In this document: positions 6,457 through 12,887 of the stretch, in pieces
Layout of the letters: every line of letters begins with the position of its first letter
Position numbering within the stretch: position 1 is the stretch's first letter
DNA from: a virus
Length of the DNA: 31,367 bases
IMG/VR virus record: IMGVR_UViG_3300013104_000061
Coordinates: 1-31,367 of that record
Strand: one strand, 5' to 3'
Notes under the pieces: model-generated
What the model was told of the DNA's origin: nothing
The model's input: only the letters and a program-made list of their open reading frames with translations
Database searches by the model: none
Translations under genes and position numbers: made by a program

Positions 6457-6694
6457 CCCAACAGAAGCGAAGGACCTGCTCGAGAAGTCGATTCCCGAGG
6501 TCACCGTCAAGGTGATGGTTCCGTTCCGTGGATCATTTCTGGTTCGCGGAGAGCTCGAGGACCCGAACGAGGCGGAGTTCACTCCGTTCTTCATCGTCAA
6601 CCCGAACACCAGCCAGATCGACGAGTTCTCGCCTGCCTACGACGGGGACATGCCGACGATCATCAAGGCATTTTCCCAGCCCAGTCTGGTCTAG
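6449..6694 (+). CDS. Small acidic protein, candidate immunity partner
   Basis: 81 aa. It starts at ATG 6449, 8 nt inside the end of the toxin-like gene, with AGAGGTGGGTGG upstream, so the two are translationally coupled. The sequence is compact and acidic with alternating strand-like segments: EVTVKVMVPF, GSFLVRGELEDP, FTPFFIVNPNTSQIDEF, and a final helix TIIKAF. It resembles small phage proteins (pattern DPFF-x-V-N-x-x-T-G) found next to head genes elsewhere. Immediate downstream position, small size and acidity are the usual signs of an immunity protein for a polymorphic toxin; that is inference. An alternative is a structural or chaperone protein unrelated to the toxin. Confidence 0.6.
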   Translation: MLSPTEAKDLLEKSIPEVTVKVMVPFRGSFLVRGELEDPNEAEFTPFFIVNPNTSQIDEFSPAYDGDMPTIIKAFSQPSLV

Positions 6695-6732
6695 GCCAGA
6701 GTCCACCACTATCTAAAGGAAGGAGGTGACTT

Positions 6733-8094
6733 GTGGGATTTGGTGAAAAACTGAAGCATGCATGGAATGCATTTTCGGTCACGGAGCCGGACCGTTACGC
6801 GACGGCATTCCCTGGCGGAGGCGACTTCGTCATCGGGAACAGTCGTCCGGATCGTTTTCGGATCACGACGACGAATGACCGCTCAATGGTCGGAGCGATC
6901 TACACCCGTTTGGCGACCGATTTCGCAGCCATCAGCATCAGACACGTTCGGCTCGACGAAAACGACCGTTTCACGGAAGAGATCTCGTCGGGACTGAACA
7001 ACTGCCTCAAGCTCGAAGCCAACCTCGATCAGGGTGCGCGAGCATTCAAGCAGGACATCGCGCTCTCGCTGTTCGAGCACGGTTATCTCGCCTTGGTTCC
7101 GGTGGACACCTCCGTGGACCCCGGCATCACCGCTGGATTCGATGTCCTCACGATGCGAGTCGGCCATATCGTCAAGTGGTACCCCCAGTACGTCCGGGTG
7201 AGTGTCTACAACGAGAAGACCGGCAAGCGTCAAGAGGTCACGGTGCACAAGACCAAGTGCGCTGTCATCGAGAACCCGTTCTACAACGTGATGAACGAGA
7301 CGAACTCAACGCTCCAGCGACTTATTCGGAAGCTCTCGCTTCTGGACTCGGTCGAAGAGGCTGCGGGTTCGGGCAAGCTCGACCTCATCATCCAGTTGCC
7401 GTACGTCGTCAAGTCCGAAGCACGCAAGGCTCAGGCTGAGCAGCGACGAACCGACATCGAAGTGCAGCTCAAGGGAAGCAAGTACGGTATCGCCTACACG
7501 GACGGTACCGAGAAGGTCACGCAGCTCAACCGCCCGGCCGAGAACAACCTGTTGGGGACGATCGAGTACCTCACCAAGGAGCTCTACGGCCAGCTGGGTC
7601 TCACCCCAGAGATCATGAACGGCACGGCGGACGAGAAGACGATGCTCAACTACTACACGCGGACGATCGAGCCTCTGCTCGAAGCCGTTGTGGAGGGAAT
7701 GAAGCGCGTATTTCTCACGAAGACGGCCCGCTCCCAGGGGCAGTCGATCGAGTACTTCCGCGACCCGTTCAAGCTGCTTCCCATCTCTTCGATCGCCGAC
7801 ATCGGCGACAAGCTGACTCGCAACGAGGTTCTCACCTCCAACGAGCTCCGTCAGGTCCTCGGCTTCAAGCCGAGCAAGGACCCGAAGGCAGACCAGCTGA
7901 TCAACAGCAACATGCCCCAAGCCGACACGGGTCTACCCCCCGCCAATGATGGCGTGGACCCGAACGCGGATCCAGCGGCACCGACAGACCCTGCGGTCCC
8001 AGGTAACGACGCCGAATCGATCATGAACTCGGCTCTGGATGAAGTGAACTCCTCGCTTGACGGGATCTTCCAGACTCTCGGGATCGAGGGTTAA
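6733..8094 (+). CDS. Portal protein (HK97-type)
   Basis: 453 aa. Forms the dodecameric ring at one capsid vertex through which DNA is packaged and ejected. Portal features include the N-terminal AIYTRLATDFAAISIRHVRL, the stem and wing region with HIVKWYPQYVRV, IAYTDGTEKVTQLNRP, EYLTKELYGQLGLTPEIMNG, and TIEPLLEAVVEGMKRVFL. The last 60 residues are Pro/Asp-rich and probably disordered. The start is GTG 6733 after AAAGGAAGGAGGTGAC (ending 6730). The stop overlaps the next ATG (TTAATG at 8091-8096), indicating coupling to the Lys-rich protein. Confidence is high on sequence pattern and position between terminase and capsid genes. Confidence 0.9.
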   Translation: MGFGEKLKHAWNAFSVTEPDRYATAFPGGGDFVIGNSRPDRFRITTTNDRSMVGAIYTRLATDFAAISIRHVRLDENDRFTEEISSGLNNCLKLEANLDQGARAFKQDIALSLFEHGYLALVPVDTSVDPGITAGFDVLTMRVGHIVKWYPQYVRVSVYNEKTGKRQEVTVHKTKCAVIENPFYNVMNETNSTLQRLIRKLSLLDSVEEAAGSGKLDLIIQLPYVVKSEARKAQAEQRRTDIEVQLKGSKYGIAYTDGTEKVTQLNRPAENNLLGTIEYLTKELYGQLGLTPEIMNGTADEKTMLNYYTRTIEPLLEAVVEGMKRVFLTKTARSQGQSIEYFRDPFKLLPISSIADIGDKLTRNEVLTSNELRQVLGFKPSKDPKADQLINSNMPQADTGLPPANDGVDPNADPAAPTDPAVPGNDAESIMNSALDEVNSSLDGIFQTLGIEG

Positions 8095-8663
8095 TGGCGC
8101 AGGCTTACGACGCGTACGACCGGGCCAAGGCCCACGAGTACTACCTCCGAACCCGGAAGCTCAAGGGTCGCCAGAAGGGGACGGCCAAGCCGGCTCTCTC
8201 TTCGATCCGACCGGGGAGTCATGCGCCACGTGGACTCGGCAAGAAGGCGTCAAAGGCGACCAAGTCGCCCGAACAACTTCGAAGCGAAGCTCAGGTCAAG
8301 GTGGCAGCCATCAAGGCTCGCATCACCAAGCTTGAGTCGGCCTTGAAGGCGTTACTCAAGGAGTCCGAAGCCGGAAAGCACAAGGCCAAGACCCCGGAGA
8401 AGACTGGCACACAGAGCAAGTCGAGCGCGAAGCCACTGACTGCTGCCCAGAAGGCAGACAAGAAGAAGGCCAACGCAGAGTATTACGACAAGAACAAGAA
8501 GCCAGCCGAGAAGAAGTCGACCGGAACGCACGAGATGACGAACGAGCAGAAGATCGAAGAGGTCCGAAAGCAGATCAAAGCGGCCAGAGCCCAGCTCAAA
8601 GCCGCACTCGCTCGTGCTCACCGTTCGACACCCCAACCCGCAAACGGCATGAAAGGCCGTTGA
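8094..8663 (+). CDS. Lys/Ala-rich coiled-coil protein, scaffold-like
   Basis: 189 aa, coupled to the portal stop. Strongly basic and helical. The N terminus has AYDRAKAHEYYLRTRKLKGR, and a related AEYYDKNKKPAEKK recurs near residue 125. Two helices with heptad-like spacing (VAAIKARITKLESALKALL and IEEVRKQIKAARAQLKAAL) could form coiled coils. Its place between portal and capsid is where a scaffold, MuF-type or internal virion protein normally sits, and no other scaffold is evident apart from the acidic linker in the capsid fusion. The high positive charge could also mean DNA binding inside the head. I cannot tell these apart. Confidence 0.6.
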   Translation: MAQAYDAYDRAKAHEYYLRTRKLKGRQKGTAKPALSSIRPGSHAPRGLGKKASKATKSPEQLRSEAQVKVAAIKARITKLESALKALLKESEAGKHKAKTPEKTGTQSKSSAKPLTAAQKADKKKANAEYYDKNKKPAEKKSTGTHEMTNEQKIEEVRKQIKAARAQLKAALARAHRSTPQPANGMKGR

Positions 8664-8691
8664 ACCCACTTAGGAAGGAGATAGCCTCAAA

Positions 8692-10737
8692 ATGGAAGGT
8701 AACGCTGACTTCAGCGGATACGCCACAAAGGCAAATCTCGAGTGCTCCGACGGGCGGACCATCATGCCGGAGGCTTTCCAGCACATGGATGGCCGGCAGG
8801 TCCCGCTCGTCTGGCAGCATGACCACTCCAGCCCGACCAACGTCCTGGGCCACGCGATCCTCGAGGCGAGGGAAGACGGCGTTTACGCGTACGGCTTCTT
8901 CAACGACTCGAAGGAGGGCCAGAAGGCCCGGCAGCTCGTCCAGCACAAGGACGTCAACTCGCTGTCGATCTACGCGAACAACCTCGTGGAGCGCAGCAAG
9001 CAGGTCTTCCACGGTGTCATCCGCGAGCTGTCGCTGGTTCTCGCCGGCGCCAACCCGGGCGCACTGATCGACAACATCGCCATCGCCCACGGTGACGGCG
9101 GCATCACGACGCTCGACGACGAGGCCATCATCTTCACCGGCCTCACCCTCAGCCACACCTCGCTCGACGACGCGCCCGAGGGCGTCGAGGTCGAAGAGGA
9201 GGACGAGGTCGAAGAGGAGGACCAGGAGCTGGAGCACGCCGCCGGCGACACCAAGACCCTGGCCGACGTCTGGAACTCCATGAACGAGGAGCAGCAGGCT
9301 CTCGTCAACTACATGGTTGGCGCTGCCATGGAGGACAACAGCTCTGTGCAGCACTCCGCGGACTCCGACGAGTCCGACAACCCCGACTCCGAGAGCGACT
9401 CGGACGACGACAACGAGTCCGAGGACAACCCGTCCGACGACGCTCTCACTCACGCCGACAAGGAAGGCACCAACGAGATGACCCACAACCTGTTCGAGGG
9501 CGCCGGCGACCGCAAGGCCGCTGCCCCCACCCTCTCCCACGACGCTCTCGGCGTCATCGTCTCCGACGCCCAGCGCCTCGGCTCGCTCAAGGAGTCCTTC
9601 CTCGCGCACGCCGGCACGTACGGCATCGACGACATCGACATGCTGTTCCCGGACGCCCAGGCGGCTTCCGCGACGCCGGAGCTCATCGCTCGCCGCACCG
9701 AGTGGGTCGCCCCCGTCCTCGACGGCGCGAAGCACTCCCCCTTCTCGCGCATCAAGTCGCTCGCGGCGGACGTGACGGCGGACGAGGCCCGAGCCAAGGG
9801 TTACGTCAAGGGCAACCTCAAGAAGGACGAGGTCGTCAAGCTCCTCAAGCGCGTCACGACCCCGACCACGGTCTGCAAGAAGCAGAAGCTGGACCGCGAC
9901 GACATCGTCGACATCACCGGCCTCGACGTCATCGCCTGGCTCAAGTGGGAGATGCGCTTCATGCTCGAGGAGGAGCTCGCGCGTGCGATCCTCATCGGTG
10001 ACGGCCGCGAGCCCGACGACGACGACAAGATCAACGAGGAGAACATCCGTCCGATCGCGTGGGACGACGACATGTACTCCCACAAGGTCACGGTCCCGTC
10101 GAACACGGACCCCGAGGGCATCGTCGAGACGATCCTGCGCTCGCGCAAGCACTACAAGGGTTCGGGCTCGCCGACGCTCTTCACCACGGACGACATCCTC
10201 ACGGACATGCTCCTGATCAAGGACTCGCTCCGTCGTCGCGTGTACAACTCGATGGACGACCTGTGCCAGGCGATGCGCGTCAAGAACATCGTCGTGGTCG
10301 AGGTCATGGAGAACGAGGCCGACCTCCTGGCCGTCATCGTCAACATGTCCGACTACACCATCGGTGCCGACAAGGGCGGCCAGCTGGCGATGTTCGACGA
10401 CTTCGACATCGACTACAACCAGCAGAAGTACCTGATCGAGACCCGCATCTCGGGCTGCCTGACGAAGCCGAAGTCGGCCCTCGTCATCCAGCGCGTCTCG
10501 GGCACCACGGTCACGCCCGACGTGCCGGCTTTCAACCAGGCCACCAACACGATCACGGTCCCCAACGTGACGGGTGTCGAGTACTACGACGTCACCGACC
10601 CGACGGGCACGGGCGTCAAGCTCACCGCCGGCGCCAAGGTCATCACCAAGACGACCGACGTCGAGGCCCGTCCGGTCGACGGGTACAACTTCCCGCACAA
10701 CACCGACGCCGACTGGACCTTCGCCTTCAAGGCCTGA
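8692..10737 (+). CDS. Prohead protease-major capsid protein fusion
   Basis: 681 aa. Residues 1-130 resemble an HK97-family prohead protease: WQHDHSSPTNVLGHA gives catalytic His candidates (43/45), VNSLSIYA gives Ser candidates (90/92), and ELSLVLAGANPGA is typical. Residues about 150-260 form a very acidic linker (EEEDEVEEED; DSESDSDDDNESED), like a delta/scaffold domain. From about Met263 (MTHNLFEG) an HK97-fold capsid protein follows, with SLKESFLAHAGTYGIDDID, FPDAQ, KKQKLDRDDIVDI and EEELARAILIGDGR. Residues about 614-681 form an added beta domain shared with the tail protein at 11390. One chain would supply scaffold, protease and shell, the protease probably cutting near 258-265. ATG 8692 follows GGAAGGAG. 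An AAGGAAGG (9460-9467) before ATG 9478 might allow separate capsid translation. Confidence 0.88.
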   Translation: MEGNADFSGYATKANLECSDGRTIMPEAFQHMDGRQVPLVWQHDHSSPTNVLGHAILEAREDGVYAYGFFNDSKEGQKARQLVQHKDVNSLSIYANNLVERSKQVFHGVIRELSLVLAGANPGALIDNIAIAHGDGGITTLDDEAIIFTGLTLSHTSLDDAPEGVEVEEEDEVEEEDQELEHAAGDTKTLADVWNSMNEEQQALVNYMVGAAMEDNSSVQHSADSDESDNPDSESDSDDDNESEDNPSDDALTHADKEGTNEMTHNLFEGAGDRKAAAPTLSHDALGVIVSDAQRLGSLKESFLAHAGTYGIDDIDMLFPDAQAASATPELIARRTEWVAPVLDGAKHSPFSRIKSLAADVTADEARAKGYVKGNLKKDEVVKLLKRVTTPTTVCKKQKLDRDDIVDITGLDVIAWLKWEMRFMLEEELARAILIGDGREPDDDDKINEENIRPIAWDDDMYSHKVTVPSNTDPEGIVETILRSRKHYKGSGSPTLFTTDDILTDMLLIKDSLRRRVYNSMDDLCQAMRVKNIVVVEVMENEADLLAVIVNMSDYTIGADKGGQLAMFDDFDIDYNQQKYLIETRISGCLTKPKSALVIQRVSGTTVTPDVPAFNQATNTITVPNVTGVEYYDVTDPTGTGVKLTAGAKVITKTTDVEARPVDGYNFPHNTDADWTFAFKA

Positions 10738-10758
10738 GTCCGGTAGCAAGCCAAGGCT

Positions 10759-11088
10759 ATGCGGTTCTACGGGAACATCGGCTACGGCTTGCAGACGGAA
10801 ACCGCGCCCGGCGTGTGGGACGACATCATCACCGAGAGACCATATTTCGGAGAAGTTGTTCGTTCCGCACGCCGGCTGTCGGACGGCACACAAGTCCTCC
10901 CGGACATATCTGTGTCGAATTCCATCAGCATCGTTGCGGACGCGTTCGCACTCGACAACTTCATGTACATGAAGTACGCCGAATGGAACGGGGTGCGCTG
11001 GGTTGTCAATCTAGCGACGATTCAGCGCCCCCGGCTCGTTCTGGAATTGGGAGGTGTGTACAACGGACCGACGCCTGGAACTTCATGA
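10759..11088 (+). CDS. Head closure / head-tail stopper protein
   Basis: 109 aa, starting MRFYGNIGYGLQTETAPGVW, then DIITERPYFGEVVR, SNSISIVADAFA, YMKYAEWNGVRWVVNLATIQ and a closing RPRLVLELGGVYNG. This all-beta pattern is common in small neck proteins encoded just after the capsid gene in Gram-positive siphophages and fits the head-closure ring that seals the DNA-filled head. Its end overlaps the next gene by 35 nt. No good ribosome binding site lies directly before ATG 10759 (the context is GCCAAGGCT), so translation may be coupled to the capsid gene. The exact neck role is inferred from position. Confidence 0.65.
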   Translation: MRFYGNIGYGLQTETAPGVWDDIITERPYFGEVVRSARRLSDGTQVLPDISVSNSISIVADAFALDNFMYMKYAEWNGVRWVVNLATIQRPRLVLELGGVYNGPTPGTS

Positions 11089-11371
11089 GACTCTCAAGTC
11101 TCTAGTTCCTGACGACACCCAAGTATATTTCCAACCCAAGCCCGGAATCACGATGACCTACCCGGCCGTCGTGTACAAACGAGCACCTGCGAACACCAAG
11201 CACGCGGGAAACCAGCCGTACAACGTCACTGACCAGTACGAGATCACGGTTATCGACCGGAATCCTGATTCTCAGATCCATCGATCGATCGCGACTCTAC
11301 CGTCGGCTCGACACAATCAGTTCTTCATCTTCGAAGGCCTGAACCATGACGTCTACACCATTTTCTTCTAA
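11054..11371 (+). CDS. Tail terminator / tail completion protein
   Basis: 105 aa. Sequence features include LELHETLKSLVPDDTQVYFQPKP, MTYPAVVYKRAPANT, YEITVIDRNPDSQIHRSI and a final FFIFEGLNHDVYTIFF. This is the layout of the small tail-terminator family (lambda gpU/HK97 gp10 neighbourhood), which caps the tail tube and fixes its length. The only usable in-frame start is GTG 11054, right after TTGGGAGG and inside the upstream gene, so initiation is probably by coupling. It directly precedes the major tail protein, as expected for a terminator. Confidence 0.65.
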   Translation: MCTTDRRLELHETLKSLVPDDTQVYFQPKPGITMTYPAVVYKRAPANTKHAGNQPYNVTDQYEITVIDRNPDSQIHRSIATLPSARHNQFFIFEGLNHDVYTIFF

Positions 11372-11389
11372 GAAGGGAAGAAACCAAGC

Positions 11390-12292
11390 ATGACTCGAGT
11401 TCTTTGGGACCAGGTCGGTGAGCGCCGGATCGAGACCGGTGTCGACCGCGGTGTCCTCTACATCCCCAACAACGTCGGTGTCTACGACAACGGCTACCCC
11501 TGGAACGGTCTCACGGCCGTCACGGAGAAGCCGTCGGGCGCCGAGAGCAACAAGCAGTACGCCGACAACCAGGTGTACATCAACCTCATGTCGGCCGAGG
11601 ACTTCAGCGGCACCATCGAGGCCTTCACCTACCCCAACCAGTTCGCTGCGTGCGACGGCTCGGCCGTCTCGGCGGCGGGTGTCTACATCGGCCAGCAGGA
11701 CCGTCAGTCCTTCGGCCTCTCGTACCGCACCCTCGTCAAGACCGACACGAACGCGAACGCCGGCTACAAGGTCCACCTCGTGTACGGCGCCATGGCGTCG
11801 CCGTCCGAGAAGGGCTACAGCACGGTCAACGACAGCCCCGAGGGCGTCGGCCTGAGCTGGGACTTCTCGACCACCCCGGTCGCGATCAGCACCCAGGTCG
11901 GCGGCAAGACGCTCAAGCCGTCCGCCATCATCACGGTCGACTCGACCCAGGTCCCTGCGTCCAACCTGCAGGCCCTCGAGGACGCCCTGTACGGCACGGC
12001 CGGCACCCAGCCGCGTCTCCCCACCCCGGACGAGGTCATCGCGATGTTCGCCGGCGCCCTGACGGTGGTCACCCCGACCGTCCCGACGGCCACCACGGCG
12101 GGTCTCATCACGATCCCGACCGTCACGGGTGTCGAGTACCGTCGCGGCGACACCAACGTCAAGGTCACCGGCACGGTGCAGGTCCCGGGTGCCATCGGGC
12201 AGTCGCTGATCATCAAGGCGGTGCCGGCTTCCGGCGCCTACGTCTTCACCGCCGGCGTCGACGACGACTGGCTGTTCACCAAGACGACCTGA
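11390..12292 (+). CDS. Major tail tube protein, with C-terminal beta domain
   Basis: 300 aa. It probably polymerises to form the tail tube. The core (about 1-215) has ETGVDRGVLYIP, YPWNGLTAVTEKPSG, FSGTIEAFTYPNQF, FGLSYRTL, GYKVHLVYGA, SWDFSTTPV and LEDALYG. A separate beta domain follows (about 235-300: LITIPTVTGVEYRRG ... VDDDWLF), similar to the C terminus of the capsid protein at 8692. Two paralogues of the core lie at 12888 and 15272. Codon use is heavily C/G-ending, as in the capsid gene, which fits the most abundant tail protein being this copy. The ribosome binding site AAGAAGGGAAG lies before ATG 11390. Confidence 0.85.
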   Translation: MTRVLWDQVGERRIETGVDRGVLYIPNNVGVYDNGYPWNGLTAVTEKPSGAESNKQYADNQVYINLMSAEDFSGTIEAFTYPNQFAACDGSAVSAAGVYIGQQDRQSFGLSYRTLVKTDTNANAGYKVHLVYGAMASPSEKGYSTVNDSPEGVGLSWDFSTTPVAISTQVGGKTLKPSAIITVDSTQVPASNLQALEDALYGTAGTQPRLPTPDEVIAMFAGALTVVTPTVPTATTAGLITIPTVTGVEYRRGDTNVKVTGTVQVPGAIGQSLIIKAVPASGAYVFTAGVDDDWLFTKTT

Positions 12293-12334
12293 TCTTCCTG
12301 ATCAGCGTCTAGCACAACGAAAGGAGGCCAGAGA

Positions 12335-12874
12335 GTGCTCTCTCTACCCATCTATGGACCGGAGTCGTATGACAGTGTCAACGACCGGTTTACGCACGCG
12401 GAGCTATTCCGTTTGGAGCTCGAGCACTCTCTGGTCTCCCTTTCAAAATGGGAGTCAAAGTTCGAAAAGCCCTTCCTTGGGGAGGGTGAGAAGACCGAAG
12501 CCGAGCTGCTCTGGTACATCAACGCGATGCATCAGGGCGACGAACTTCCCGAAGATCTTCACCTGTACCTTACGGACGACCATGTTCGGCAGGTCAACGA
12601 CTACATCAACGCCAAGATGACGGCGACCTGGTTCTCCGAAGTCGACGACAAGAAGAACAAAGAAGTCATCACTGCGGAGGTCATCTACTACTGGATGGTC
12701 TCCCTCCAAATCCCATTCGAGTGCCAGGACTGGCATCTCAACCGTCTCATGACGCTGGTTCGAGTCATCAACGAAAAGAACGCCCCGCCCAAGCAGCTCT
12801 CACGCGAGCAGATCATGGAACGGAACCGTCGTCTCAACGAAGAGCGCCAGCGCAAGTACGGTACATCCGGCTGA
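12335..12874 (+). CDS. Tail assembly chaperone
   Basis: 179 aa, GTG start after AAAGGAGG (12320-12327). Family features are clear: LELEHSLVSLSKWESKFEKPF, EKTEAELLWYINAM, MTATWFSE, IYYWMVSLQIPFECQDWHLN and a charged tail. Such chaperones coat the tape-measure protein during tail assembly and are usually encoded between the major tail and tape-measure genes. Here five extra genes separate it from the tape measure. Many phages make a second, longer form by -1 frameshift; I see no long overlapping frame after the stop, so one product is more likely. Confidence 0.82.
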   Translation: MLSLPIYGPESYDSVNDRFTHAELFRLELEHSLVSLSKWESKFEKPFLGEGEKTEAELLWYINAMHQGDELPEDLHLYLTDDHVRQVNDYINAKMTATWFSEVDDKKNKEVITAEVIYYWMVSLQIPFECQDWHLNRLMTLVRVINEKNAPPKQLSREQIMERNRRLNEERQRKYGTSG

Positions 12875-12887
12875 AAGGAGGTAACTA

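Noticed and set aside
8596-10893. 765-aa open frame on the minus strand opposite the capsid gene
   Set aside because: It is an artefact of GC-rich codon bias on the coding strand: composition is dominated by Val, Arg, Asp and Gly with no recognisable motif. The + strand protein is clearly a capsid fusion.
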